This document shows, piece after piece, positions 24,475 through 36,351 of a stretch of 64,000 bases of DNA. The translations under genes and the position numbers were made by a program. The stretch is taken from NCBI GenBank assembly GCA_033439685.1, contig JAUEDM010000003.1, forward strand, positions 4,742,001-4,806,000, given 5' to 3'. The notes below the pieces were generated by a model that ran no database searches, was not told the origin of the DNA, and saw only the letters and a program-made list of their open reading frames with translations. Source of the DNA: Apodospora peruviana. Its lineage: Eukaryota; Ascomycota; Sordariomycetes; Sordariales; Lasiosphaeriaceae. Within the stretch, counting starts at the first letter, position 1, and each line of letters opens with the position of its first letter.

Positions 24475-25336
24475 TGTCGCGGGTGATGGGAAGTGGTGGT
24501 AATGAATTGTTTGTTGTTGACGGTAACCCTAAAAGACGGGATCGTTTAGGAAGTGGTTTTGGTGTTCAATGACTTTTTTGCGAAGGACAAAAAGCAGCAA
24601 ATGATTCGATGCAACCGGTATTTACGTTGACAATTGGAATGTCGAATGTATGTCGGAAGCAAACATGATGACGTATAACACTCTCGGGGGTTGCGTTCCT
24701 GCAGCACTGTCAATGCTTGCTGCTTGCTGATTGGTCAATTCCATGCTAATGACGTCGTTGTCGCTTCACGAGCCACCGACTGGTGGATGATGACATCACA
24801 CGACGGAGCCCACAAGGGACCCTCACGCTGATGCAAGAATATCGGATGGGAAGAGCGAGCACGTGAATTCTTTCCGGACTGATGGGATTATTGGATATTG
24901 GATTAATCATGATTTGGATCCGGAAGCTTGTCTCAATTGCTGTCAGGATTGTCTCGGTGCTTAAGTTGACTTGCCATTCGCCAACTCTTTCTTAGGTTGG
25001 GTGCGAATTCTGATCAACACCGCAATGGCGCATAGGGGAAAATAGCAGTTACATAAGATCCATTAATAAATACATGATCTGCATGTTTGGAGCTACCAAG
25101 GACTGTGAAACTTGGTCACCTCGTGTTAGCGTTACATCTCTGCGGGCGGTTTCGAGCCTCTTACCGGTACATGTACTTGGGTGCGGACAGCTGGCTGAGG
25201 TGGTCACTGATGAGCATCATGTGTTCGAAATACACCTCCGCAACAAACCATGATCAATGTTACCATAATGAACATTTCACTTGAAGACCATGCAACAATT
25301 GCTTCCGGCAAAACGACATCCAACACAACACCCAAA
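24475..25336. other. Intergenic, promoter of the mitochondrial gene
   Basis: About 0.86 kb upstream of the minus-strand mitochondrial gene and downstream of the membrane-protein gene. Contains two TGACGTC/TGATGACATCA-like words (about 24750 and 24787) that could bind bZIP factors. No gene seen. Confidence 0.4.
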
Positions 25337-27748
25337 TCACTCCCCCAGCCATGTCATGTCGATGCAAGTCGTTCTGTTTTCCATAGATAATTCCCGGCCG
25401 GACTCGCTGGCAGCCCACAAATGTTTGCATTTCTGCCACCACGACAGCGCCGTGACGAGCGCCGCGATGGGAATGGACGACCCGATGGCTGCCGCCGTGA
25501 TCCATGGCGCGGTAAGACCATAGTGGTCCCGATAAAACTGGAAGGACTCGAAATCGGTGTATCCCCCGTAGCCGGTCTTGCCGTTCATAACGGTGTTACA
25601 ATAGCAGTTATTAAGGACTCCGCTTGCCTAAGGTAGGTAGACAGAATTTCAAGTCAGCTTAATGTCAGGTATAAGGGGGGTGTGTCTTGTGTGTCCACGT
25701 ACCAGAAGGATGACGATAAGAATGATCCATATAACCGACAGGCCGTTGAATGAGTGTGAAATGACCGTCAGAACAGTCCTGGTAGTCTTGCCAGGTCGCA
25801 CCCAGAACTGGAGGAACCATGTAATGGTACTGAAACAGCCATATAGCAGGAAGATCATGGACCAGCAGCCCAAACCGACTGTGGGCGTGATAAAGTCGGC
25901 TGTAAAGGCTAGCATGATCTCTGTCCAGATTATCATCAGGCAGACTATTGCGGTCATATACCACGACAGCGGGCGTCTTTTGAGTCGACTAATTATCTCG
26001 TCAGCGTACTGGGTAGGTGTGTCGCGGCTCCAATTCTTAAACGACCCCCTCGCTTCGGTGCACTTGAGTGTTGCTGAAGTCAATCCGCAGTACTGGAGGC
26101 CACGGCCTTGCCCGATGAACTCGCCAACCTGATAAGGACCAAGGTCATCATCAACGGAAGGCTTCCACCAGGCCACTTGCATCATGGCGCCCTTTGCGAT
26201 ATTATCTTGGTCCATCTGAGTGATCTGTAGGGCGTCGTTGGTTGTTGTCTGGGACCTCGTGTTGTGGCGAATGTTGTCCGGATTCGACCATTCCCATATT
26301 GCGTTGGCATTATACAGCCAACGTGACATTAGAATCCTTCACAGACATCAGCTGTCAGCGGCCTGTAGTCACAGCATAGAGACAAAAGCAGGTGCACCAG
26401 AGACTCGTGAAATAATGTAGACATACGCCTGACGCTCCGAAGATACCGGATTTCTGTCCACGATGGTCAAGATGACAAGAACAGGTAACCAGGAGAAGAA
26501 AATGCCGAGGTCTAGCACGAAAATGGTGGTGCTGTCGGACAGGTCGCCGAAAGCTAAGACCAGAGAGAAGATGAATGCAAGGAGGAAGGTCCCAAGGCTC
26601 GCCAGGGTAGGTATCACTCCCCGACGGCGGTGCATTCTCAACTGGAAGGCGAGTGCCGAAAGCAGCTCTGTGACCAGTTTGATCTCTTGTTGCTCAATAC
26701 GTCGTCGGGAGACACGTTGCGGCAACGGGGTGTCTGGGTGATTCCGAGGTTTCGGTTTTTCTAGATCCTGCATCTCAATGGCGTCCTTGTTGCCGTCGGC
26801 AGAAATACTCGCATCATCATCTGAAACCCTGGAGGCCAACGGGCGAAACAGTGCATAGACAAGAGTGCGAAGGAAGATGGCTTGGCGTGGTTCCTCGCCT
26901 GCACCATCATCTGAGCCGGCGGTGAGACGGAGTTGCTTCTTCGGTTCTTCAAGCCCCAACTCAAACTGGTTAAAGCAGCTGAGGACGTAGTACGAGTCGG
27001 CCCAGATCCGACTCATACTGGCATCCCGCACTCGTCGGTGGCAGTCCCGAGTCTGTCGGAAGTTCCACACGGCGGCCGTGAGGGAGGTCTGCGGGCTCCC
27101 TAACCAGTAGGAAACGGCTGCCAGCGTGCGGCGGACCTTCTTCCTGTGGTATGACTCGAATGGAAGCCCAAGAAGTATCGACAGGGGAAACACCCATGTA
27201 GCAACGATGTTCAGAGCCGTCGGCCGCGTGTTCCAGACTACGGTGGAGCTACCGCATAGTCTGTTACATCCTTCAGTAGGTAAAATCGTCAATGAGTCAG
27301 TCTCGTCTCCGAAGTAGGTAGGTACCTAATATGATTCCCATGATATGAACAGACAAAATCCGCAGATGCCACCACTGGACAAACACAAACCTTCGTACGT
27401 TACCAGCAGCAGATCGGCTCTCGGGTAAGAACCATCGAGTCCTCGAACAGGGCCATCATAGATGTATTGACTGATATTGTCTTTGGTGATGCCGTCATGA
27501 GTGGCCGTTGTGCCATTGATGATGGACTCGACCAGATCTTTGCAGTTGTCCCACTCGTCACGATCATCCTCCTGTGCCAGAACGGGGCGTATAGAAAACA
27601 CCAAAGAAATGAGTAGTAAGGAAATCGCTCGTTGTAGGAGGTTCTGCTTTACATTCCTGATGCTCATTGTCGAGGAGGCCAGCGAGGTACAAAAAACGGC
27701 AAAAGTCCCGTTTATGAAGAACCCGTTCGGGAAAGTGTTCGGGTTCAT
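25337..27748 (-). CDS. Polytopic membrane protein, unknown family (708 aa)
   Basis: Four exons on the minus strand: 27748-27391, 27270-26427, 26336-25703 and 25627-25337. Introns are 120, 90 and 75 nt and phases match at every junction. A second in-frame ATG at 27667 would start a cleaner signal peptide (LLQRAISLLLISLVFS, then VLAQ), giving 681 residues; I keep the longer frame but favour neither strongly. An ectodomain with NGT and NIS glycosylation sites precedes about eight hydrophobic helices, found around WVFPLSILLGLPF, SLGTFLLAFIFSLVLAF, FFSWLPVLVILTIV, MTAIVCLMIIWTEIMLAF, MIFLLYGCFSTITWFL, SVIWIILIVILLV and ITAAAIGSSIPIAALV. An acidic cytoplasmic loop lies between helices. The WSNPDNIRHN and QGRGLQYCGL stretches look conserved. 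No transporter or receptor signature was recognised, so the function is unknown. Confidence 0.75.
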
Positions 27749-28443
27749 GGAAATTCAGCAAGGCTGTGGAAGATTTGGTCGGTGGAAGCGGACGTGAATC
27801 CGCATATATACCAACCAGGTACCTGACCTATCTGCAAGTTGGTCTTTCAGCTCTCCAGAGAATCGCCCATCAGCCTATCACGCAGGACGATGCCGCGCGC
27901 GAGCCTCCATCAACCCCGGCAATCATTTCCTCAACAAGCCGGCTACTGTATTGCAACACTAAAAAGTTCCCTGGAAACCTTCAACCACGAACCGGGAGCA
28001 TCCGCGGCCTGGGATGGGTGTGCAGTCTGCCTGGTGGCGTTCGGTGGCTGCTCGGTCTGCCAGAGTCTGGGCCACGGGCGCTTCTGACAGCTGGCCCTGC
28101 AGATGCAAAGATCAGTGAGCTCGGCAAGTTGATAGGTCCCGCCTGCCGCATAATATTGTTTACCTGTTTTTGTCACGGCTCAAAACGGCACCTCTTCTGT
28201 GTGAGAAGCTGTGACTCATGGCTCGGTGTGGACACCACCTTTGTCGCCGAACGACGAGAGGACATATCACGTCCGAGAAGAGATAGAGAAAGGCAGATTC
28301 ACCGAAGGTAAACCAATATTGTTGTGAATTCAGCGCCCTTGTGTTCATAGTCTCCTCCACGCTTGCAAAGCCTATGCGCCAAAAGAGTGGGCAAGGAAAG
28401 TAATGCAACGAAAACTAATAGCTGGCCCTATTCAACCTCGACC
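27749..28443. other. Intergenic
   Basis: About 0.7 kb between the membrane-protein promoter and the LanC-like gene 3' end. Short open frames are present on both strands but none has a recognisable protein pattern. Confidence 0.45.
27803..27810 (-). promoter_or_regulatory. TATA-like element of the membrane-protein gene
   Basis: TATATATG on the minus strand 55-62 bases before the ATG at 27748. The spacing suits either proposed start. Confidence 0.4.
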
Positions 28444-29657
28444 TCATTGGGCGACTGGCTCGTCAATGTCATTATACGCAAGAATCTTAGGTACCTCCTT
28501 ATCAAAGTGGAGCCAAGCCCAGACGGCGCTTGGTGTGTAGCTTGTCAGAGTTGAATATGAACGCCCATAGTCAGCTCTCTCGAACATCATGCCGGTATGA
28601 TCTCCTCTCTTCATCTCAGCAACATGCTCTGGTGTAGCCACTCCGAGGAAGTGATTCCTCCGCGGTCCAAGCGGCAGTGTCCTGAAATTTCCAGTCAGTC
28701 AACGTGACAACAACCTCCCGACGGAGAGGAAGAAACTCACAATGCATTTCCAAAGATGCCATGACACAAGCTCGGCTCCTTCTTTAAGAGTCCCTCGTTC
28801 CAAACGCACTCTCTGGCTTTCTTTACTGCTGCATCGATTCTCTCCTGCAGGGCCGGAAAAAATGGACGCAGAGAAAGTAGCGACACAATGAATCCGGGTG
28901 CGCCATGGCAGAACTGAACCAAGCCCTTGCCGAGTCCATGCCCCTCGGCACTGGGCCAGTTGCCATCGGGGAGCTGCATATCAAGCAGCCTGTTGAGCAC
29001 GGGCTCGAGCTGGGTCGCCAAAGATGGCGAAGTCAGGACCAGCTGGGTAACAATGCCAATATCACCATGCACAGCTCCTAGATATCGGCGCCCGTGCCAT
29101 TTCCAGTGGGGGCCGTTGTTGATGATGGTGTTTGATATCTCGGCAATGGCGGGGTCCACGAGAGCATTGCTATCGGAGACCCAGTGACGGACAAGGCGCA
29201 GAAGATAAAGCGTGCCGGCGCGGCCATACAACATTTCGTCGGGGAACTCTTCGACAGGGATAACCTGCGAGACTGACGACATGAAGTCGCGCACGTGACG
29301 TAGGTCTTTGGTGATGGCGGCACGGACAGCCTCGAAGGCGAGTTTTTCGTCGTTGATACCACACCCATGGGAGCCTAGCCGGAGATTGTGGCCACGGGAG
29401 CCTGAGATATAGCCCTGCGCCCAGTGGGCTGCAGGCTGTCCACTGATGAATATGTCGGGTTGGTGGGCAGAGACTTGGAGCATGAGATAGGCAATGCCTG
29501 TCGGCCCACTCCAGAGACCCTGCAGAATCTCATGGGGATATCTGCTGCGTGGCGGGTAGTTGGCGACGATGTCTTCCAGGGCCTTTCTAAGGTAGATGTC
29601 CGTGTCGCCGACGGTGAGGAGGTTGGGCGGATTGACCGAGATGTGTCTGGTCTCCAT
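28444..29657 (-). CDS. LanC-like zinc protein (384 aa)
   Basis: Two exons on the minus strand, 29657-28741 and 28681-28444, with a 59-nt intron (GTGAGT donor, TTTCAG acceptor; codon TT|G split). The protein is the lanthionine synthetase C-like alpha/alpha toroid: repeated Gly-rich turns (GLWSGPTGIAYL, YGRAGTLYLLR, GAVHGDIGIV, CHGAPGF, CHGIFGNAL). The zinc-binding set is visible as C250-H-G and C298-H299-G, matching the two Cys and one His of NisC/LANCL. Bacterial relatives close thioether rings in lantibiotics. Eukaryotic LANCL proteins bind glutathione and are thought to add it to dehydroamino acids, a repair role that fits a stand-alone fungal copy better. No lantibiotic precursor or dehydratase lies nearby. 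No signal peptide, so cytosolic. The last 78 residues, from exon 2, are needed to close the toroid. Confidence 0.9.
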
Positions 29658-31310
29658 GATGTGCTGTGCTGATATGGTTGTCCTTCAGTTCGAAAACGGG
29701 CAATGGCAGTCGTCTGGAGCAGCGACCACAATAGAATGCAATGTGGCTGGCGCGGTTGGCGGGAAATCCCGAGACGCGTTCGTCAGTTTTGGCTCAAAGT
29801 CGGTGAGTCGATGGACCGATCTGGGTCAAACTGTTAAGGTTGGACATGGATGATGGACAGAAATGCCTTGGTCGGTAAGCAAGGTGTCAGAAGAAGTCAT
29901 TTCCGGACCTTTGTTTGCTCTTTCTCTCCCTTTCCGGAGTTCCTGATTGTTGTGCGTCTTTGGTCTCAGCTTGTCGTCATGATGTCTGGTCTCTGCTGCA
30001 CCGCCGGGGCTGCTTTGGCGCGGTGGGTCGGGGGTAAGTCGGTCGTGAACAATGGAAGAAAGAAATGCGGGGAGCGAAGAAAGGTAAAAATGCGCAGCCA
30101 TGACAGCTTGAGCTGTCGGTTCAACTTCAACTGAGGTAATGCAAGAGCAACCAGTGAAGGCACCTCACGGCAGGTGGGGTGGGACCACCATCAGTCCACG
30201 GGTCGCTTCCTGCCGCTGTGATTGAATTGAGCAAGTTGCCTACGGCCATCTGTACTTTGGGTTGCATGACACCGCGCCGCGCACACGCATCACTGTGAGA
30301 TGGGCGTGTCTGGACTCTGGACTCTGGAGGTCTGCAAATCCGGAATCTTCCGTGTGCGAAGCCGCCATCCAATCCATCTGGTCAGGTCGACACTCGCTAT
30401 TCCTTCCCTTGTTCCGTATATATGGCGCACAACTTCGTTGTATCAGTTTGCAAGCTTTACGGTTTCGTTCAACTTCAATTGAAGAGTGCGGAATCTTCCG
30501 AGTCAGAGCCTGAGTCCGGCGCCCAGCCCGGCCCGGGTCCGGCGGGACGATGCCGGAGTTAGGGTCATGGTAATGACAGCCTGAGCCTGCCAGTGACTCG
30601 GAGTATCTGCAGCACAAGAGTATCAGCAATATAGCTGTATCAAGTAGTGAATAACACTTATCATCGTGCACTCATGGAAAACATGGTCTGTTAGGTGTTG
30701 TTCCTTATTCCTTTTCGACGACATAAAGAAGGCAACAGCGCCCCAGTCGATCTTGACTAGCGCCGGTAGTTGATGGTAGTTGTGGGGCGCTCTTTCTCAT
30801 AACTGGAATTAGTGTAAGAAGACCAATCCTTCCTTTGGGGTCTGATCGGCTTTGGACCTTGCAACATCAATAGAATCAAATCAATCTACCGGTTCCAATC
30901 TACCACCTGGAATCCACGCATCTTTCTTGATCTATTTACAATTGGCCCCAGTCTGTCGTTTCTTTTTTTTTTTCTGTAGCTTCCCCGATTATGCTTGATG
31001 CAGCTTCACCCTTTCTCTTGCTGAAAATCTGCCTCGACCCGCGCCACGGCCATCTTGGCAGAGCAAAGATTGGACAGTAATACGTACACGGCCACCGTCA
31101 ACTCGGCCCCCGTGTGAAAGAGTTGGGGTGAGCGGTCAGCTAAGGTGCCCTTTCTAATGGTCAAGGGGTTAGCCCCATATCATTAGTATATACCTAGGTA
31201 GGTACCTACCTTTATCTCCAGCTTCACCTCAACGCCTATCTAGGTATGCTTAAGCCTTACGTATCTTCAAGTACGGTTAAGAACAGTCCAACCAAACGAA
31301 AATCTTCATT
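29658..31310. promoter_or_regulatory. Divergent intergenic region
   Basis: About 1.65 kb between two divergent genes (LanC-like and CorA-like). It carries a repeated 12-base word at 30341 and 30489, a T11 tract (30963-30973), and a TACCTA/TAGGTA palindromic cluster (31191-31211) close to the CorA-like start. No gene is supported. Confidence 0.45.
31191..31211. repeat. TACCTAGGTAGGTACCTACC palindromic cluster
   Basis: Overlapping TACCTA and TAGGTA words that form a near-perfect inverted repeat about 100 bases before the CorA-like ATG. Confidence 0.7.
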
Positions 31311-32732
31311 ATGAATAAACTACAAGAACAAGCCCGAGCTGACTTCCTAAGGACGCAGCTGTTCAATAGTCCCGAGCTTGCGAGTCCATTCAGCTCCCTC
31401 ACAGTTCTTGATGCTCTAGACTATCAGTCCCCCGAACTTAACACTTGCATCCGCGAACAAGTCCTGGTTGCAAACATTGTCAACCGAATGTCCGAACCAC
31501 CTGCTCGCATCAACGACAGATCCCCGGCAGCAGGACTACGGCTCGTCCGTGTCGACAGGCACCCATATGGCACGCTGCACATGCGGAAGCAAGATTTCAT
31601 CGACCTCTTCGACGCTTTGGATCTGGACAACTACACACTGTACATGCTACAACGCGAGAGTTACGGGTTCCAGCATGTCCAGTCGGCGCCACAGGCATCT
31701 GGCAACATTGTCGACACCTACTACATCAAGACCATCTCCCTCCTTCTCCTGTGGTCGCACAACAGATCCACAGGCTGGACAAAGGGAATCGTCATCCCGC
31801 GCATCTCCGACAGTGTCCACGACAGCAATGGCATCTTTGACAGCTTCGCTCAGACTCTTTTCTCTCACCTCGACCAGGTCCGTCATCCGTGGCTCTTGCG
31901 CTATGTCGCGGCGGCCGAGATATCGCTATGGATCGACAGGATCCTTGAGCACGAGCTTCACATCCTCCGAGAGGCAGAGCGCAAGACTGGCCACGGCTGC
32001 TGGGAGTCGTGGAACCCGCGCCCCGCTGAAAGGATCGGCTGCGACGATTTTGCAGACATTTCCAAGATGGTTGGCTTTTCGTCTGCCGCGTTAGCGAATG
32101 TCGTACGCCATATCAAGCTTGCGAACGAGTTGATGGACATTAAGCTGCCTGGCGGGGACAGTTATGTTGCGCCCATTGCGGTGGCGCTGAACCTTTTCCG
32201 CGACCAGCTTGCTGCGAGGAGACTCGACTCAGAGTATCTCCAGGAACGAGCAAGAAACCAGCTTCAAGTCGTGAGTATATTCTCATCTCCTTTATGTTTC
32301 TTATGCCCCTTATCTTCCAGTTGTAAGCTTACATCCAGCTAGGTCTTCAACCTCGTCAACCAAAACGACGCCTCCATTAGCCGGGAAATCGCAGCATCAG
32401 CTAAAGAAGACAGCACTTCCATGCGGGCCATTGCGCTCATGACCATGTTCTTCCTACCAGGCACGTTCTTTGCCACGCTATTCTCTGTCCCCTCACTGCA
32501 GTGGAATGAGGAGGAAGTGATCACCTCAAGGTTCTGGATATACTGCGCCTTTGCGATCCCTTCCACCCTCCTTGTGGTGGTCATGTACAAGTTCTATGGC
32601 AAGTTCACGGCTCTGGTTTCTCGGTCATACAGAAGACAGCAACTGGGATCTGCCAAAGATGGGCGCGATGCGGATGCCACAGCAGAGTTAGGGCTGCGTG
32701 GCCTGGTGCTGGACTATAAGATAGTCTCCTAA
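31311..32732 (+). CDS. CorA-like membrane protein (449 aa)
   Basis: Two exons, 31311-32270 and 32343-32732, with a 72-nt intron (GTGAGT donor, second of two AG acceptors, phase 0). The first 350 residues form a soluble domain with no signal peptide. The C-terminal part has the layout of the CorA metal-ion transporter superfamily: a long helix (VVRHIKLANELMDI to RARNQLQVVFNLVNQND), then the stretch around SMRAIALMTMFFLPGTFFA, which is the first membrane helix, and a second helix (WIYCAFAIPSTLLVVVMY) with a short cytosolic tail. The GMN loop of true Mg2+ channels is replaced here by FSVPSLQW. Such fungal CorA-like proteins are numerous and mostly uncharacterised, so metal transport is only inferred. 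Confidence 0.8.
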
Positions 32733-32913
32733 CGGTGCGAAGACGATATTTTAGCCGGTCCGCTCCTTGGAGGATTCTGGAGCATCCTCAAAAACTGAGA
32801 AGATGAATGAATTGAGCGTGATTGCGTGCAACTTCCGTTAGAGTAAAAAAATGAAGTAACAGACAAAAGTTTTGGATTAAGCAGATTGCAAGAATCCGAA
32901 TAGGGAGTTGAAA

Positions 32914-33008
32914 TGCCCAATAACAGGATTGAACTGTTGACCTTCGCATGACTTGATAGAACTGATATTCTATTAGTACGACGCTCTAACCAGCTGAGCT
33001 AATCGGGC
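32914..33008 (-). tRNA. tRNA-Ile (anticodon AAU), 21-nt intron
   Basis: On the minus strand the 5' half GCCCGAT and the 3' ATTGGGC pair as the acceptor stem, with A as discriminator and no encoded CCA. The D-arm (GCTCAGCTGGTTAGAGC) and T-arm (AACAG-TTCAATC-CTGTT) are canonical. The anticodon stem is TCGTA/TGCGA, with loop C-T-AAT-A followed by a 21-nt intron starting after position 37, the normal place. The anticodon AAU (inosine-34 in the mature tRNA) reads Ile codons. T7 on the minus strand at 32845-32851 and a TTTT at 32865-32868 can act as Pol III terminators. Confidence 0.93.
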
Positions 33009-33439
33009 CTATCCTTGTTGTTGAGAGGAGCAAGGATATTTCAGAATGAGAATGTAAACCGGAGGGTGGATTTGTAAGTGGAGCTGTGATATACTATGTG
33101 AGGGAGGTCGTGGTGTGAGAATAGAGTCTGCCATGGGGTGTCTGTCACACTTCAACGGAGAGAAGGACTTGAAAGGTTGCCATATAGACTTTAACGTTAT
33201 TAAGAAACGGGGCAGTAAGGATTCTTTCCCTCGACCAATGGCACTCAAGTTGAGTGAAGACAAACAAAAATGAAGATCCATATTTGAAGGACAAGTACCT
33301 AATACTTTCTTTACTATGTACCTGAGGTGTATACACTTCTATCACATAGAAAACATATCCAAGACATTTACTTAAGGTAGCTTAATAGCTACAGACATTA
33401 TATATACGCGTTCGCTCGCTCGTTTCTTTAGTCGTTCAT
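33009..33439. other. Intergenic, subtilase 3' side
   Basis: About 430 bases between the tRNA 5' end and the subtilase stop. No gene. It would hold the tRNA upstream region and the subtilase 3' untranslated sequence. Confidence 0.5.
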
Positions 33440-36351
33440 TTACAAATTCCTCGTCGTCCTTGTCCGTTGTCTCCCAGTAACAGGAACAGGAACAGGAACA
33501 ACAGGATTCCTCTTTTCAAAGGCAGTCTGATACCGAATCCGAAACTGTACCGTCTCGCCAGCATCATACTCGGTCGCCAGACTCGGGTCGCCAAAGATCC
33601 TCAGCGCCTTGACGGCAAACTTGTACGTGCCCGCAGGCGCGTAGCTCCCATCAACCATCTTGCCGTCCCACGGCGCCTCCAAAGTTCCGCGCGGGTTATA
33701 CAGCAGCGGGAAATCAGCCGGCTGGCCGAGCGTCTTGGTCCCAAAGACGGTGGTCGCGTTTTTAGCGGCGGCGGAACAGTTCGACACCGGCACGACGTCG
33801 ACCCTAACGAGAGCGCTGCCCATGGCCAGCTCGATCACCAGCTTGGGCAGGTCCGTGCTGTTGCTGAATGCCGTGTCGTTGGAGTGGCCCGGCGGAGGGA
33901 GTAAAAAGGTGGTGTTGGCGGCCACGCGGCCGTTCTTGGCGTCTTTGGAGCGGCTGAGCACCGTCGCTGAGGTGTCGAGCACCGTCGCGCCGTGGAGGCT
34001 GCCCGCCACACCGAGGTACGGGAGCGAGAGCGCAGAGCCGTCGGACCCGTTGATGGCCACGTAGCCCGAGTAGACGGGCAGCCGCTTGGCGTTTAGGCCG
34101 GTAGGGGGCGAGGCGCGCACACTGATGATCTTGCGCTGACCTGGCGGGATGGTGATGTTGCCGGCCGGGGAAAATGAGAGGGTGGCGAAGTCGTCGGTCA
34201 GCTCGTTCGGGAACGTGTCGGGCTTGATGGAGCCGTCCTCGGGAAGCGTGTAGCCCGTTGCTGCACCGATGTGGCTGAGCTGGTAGGTGATTGCTGTGCT
34301 AGCGGTGTTGGAGATGGAGAAGTTGCGCACGGGGACGAAGTGATCTGTGTCGTTGAACGAGAGGCTCGAGACGCTCAGCAGGGTCGTCGCGTGGGCTGCG
34401 GTCCATGCTTGGATGAGGCCGCCGCCCTGCTGCGGCACCGGCGCGAGGATATCGTACGCGTTGCGGCCGTCATGGAAGCTGTTTGGGTGGGCTGTGGAGG
34501 ACAGCAGGTTCTCCAGAGTCTTGGGGTCCTTGGTCTTGCGGTAATTCATGACGAGTGCGTAGACGGCCGCCGCGAGGGGGCATGCCATTGATGTTCCTGA
34601 CAGGACCGCGTACGTACCCAGGGCTCTGGGGTAGGTGGCCAGGATCATGCCGCCGGGGGCTGAGAACTGCGGCTTGACGTCGACCTCGAAGGTGGGGCCC
34701 CAGCTGGTGTAGGTGCTCGCGAATCCCGACGACAAGGTGTTGTTGAAGTTCATGAGGAACTTGGGGGCGGTTTCGGGATCGGCCATGTTGACCACCACCT
34801 TGGACCCAGCAGCGAGAGCCTTGATGAAGGCCTCACCCTGCTCAGCCGTGGTCATGGCCACACCCAGCACGCCCGCCACCGCGCCGGATACGGAAGCAGT
34901 TCCCACGACGTTGTTGTAGAACAGGACGTACTTGGCACCCTTGGCGCGGGCGTTCTGGATCTTCTGAACGAACGTGCAAGTGCCGCGGCGGATCAAGACA
35001 ATATAACCGGAAAGATCGGGCGTAGAGTCGGGAAACGGATCGCAAGAGTTTGCAGCATCAGACGTGTTGAAGTTGACGGTCCAGAGAGGAAGGCTAACAT
35101 TTGCCCACGCACCCGGCTCACCAGCAGTGAAGCCGAAGGCTTGGAGACCGCCACCATCAACAGTGTAGGTGCCGTTCGTCAGCAGCGCCGGGGAGAGGGT
35201 GTTGTCGGTCGATGCAATGGCGGTAACCTTGCGACCGTTTGCAGCCGTAGAGGCGTAGAAGAGGCCTTCGCTGCCGTCGTTTCCGGCCGAGACCACGCAG
35301 GGCACACCATCCTCGACAATCCTCGACACGACCTCAGCCCAAGGGTCTTCAGCCCAGCCCGAGGGACCACCGATCGAAGCCGTGATGATGTCGCTGCCGG
35401 CCTCGTAAGCCATGTTGTAGGCGGCAATGAGAATGTCGTTGCCCACATCGCCGGAGCAGCCAAAGACCCTGTATGAGCCCAGCGTCACGCCCTGAGCCGC
35501 TCCAATAATCCCATAGGGGTTGTTTGACTGCGCAGCAATGATACCCGCAACGTGGGTACCATGGCCGTTACAATTGTCGAGAGGGTCGCTGTCCGGTCTG
35601 GGCGTGTTCTTGCCATTGAAGGCGTCGCCGACGAGATCGGCTCCGTAGGAGACAAGACAGCCTTCGCCAAAGCAGCCGCCGAGGGCAGGGTGGAGGTAGT
35701 CGGTCTAAGAATCCGTTGATTAGCCCCCATGCTGATGTCTTGGAACCGTACACGCAAGGATAGCCGCAGTCACAGTCAGACTTACACCAGTGTCAATGAT
35801 ACCGATCCGGATGCCCTTGCCGGTCTCGCCCGCGTCTCTGAACTTGTTCACCTCCGTCATGAGATGGGGCGTGAACATGTCGGGCTCGCCCGCCGCCTGG
35901 CGCTTTTCGATGGCCGCCTTCACACCGCTGCCGGTGTAGTGAACCGTGTGCTGGGGCGCAGGGTACCGCTTGACGGGCCACACGTTCTTGATGACGGGCA
36001 TGTCGGCCACCTTGGCGGCCATCTCTTCCGCTTTATCGGTCTCCTTGAACTGAATCGAGGCCCCGTTGAATAGCTTGAACTTGAGGTCCTTCCGGAGGGT
36101 CGCCTCCCCCTTCATGGAGTTCAAGAACGCCTTGGTATCCTACATGTCATCATGCCAAGAGACGAGATTAGCTGGAACATCTCTCCCACTAGAACTACAA
36201 ACAATTCCTTTCTTCTTGCTGATGAACTTACCAGATTATTCTCATACTCGACAATGTAAGCTCCAGGAACAATCTGCGGTGTGTTGGCCGTGACAGCTTG
36301 TGCAACCCTCCCGGCCGCCAGAAGCGTCGCCAACAAATCTAAGCGGACCAT
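33440..36351 (-). CDS. Secreted subtilisin-like protease with PA domain (912 aa)
   Basis: Three exons on the minus strand: 36351-36232, 36139-35786 and 35704-33440; introns are 92 and 81 nt, phase 0. A signal peptide (MVRLDLLATLLAAGRVAQAV) and an inhibitor-I9-like propeptide (PGAYIVEYEN to KNVWPVKRY) precede the S8 domain. The catalytic triad is D156 in GIIDTG, H209 in GHGTHVAGI and S530 in GTSMACPLAAA. An inserted PA domain is seen at about 330-420 (DLSGYIVLIRRGTCTFVQKI and AKYVLFYNN). After the catalytic domain comes a long beta-rich C-terminal region of the fn3/DUF1034 type. This is the layout of bacterial Vpr-type and fungal minor extracellular subtilases. Secreted protein degradation is the expected role. 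The second splice lies directly after the catalytic Asp motif. Confidence 0.93.

Noticed and set aside
23590..24486. 298-codon plus-strand frame, very Leu/Val rich
   Set aside because: A mirror of the Lys/Glu-rich helix codons of the mitochondrial gene on the other strand; not a membrane protein.
31311..32732. True CorA Mg2+ channel
   Set aside because: The GMN pore motif is absent, so only a CorA-like call is justified.
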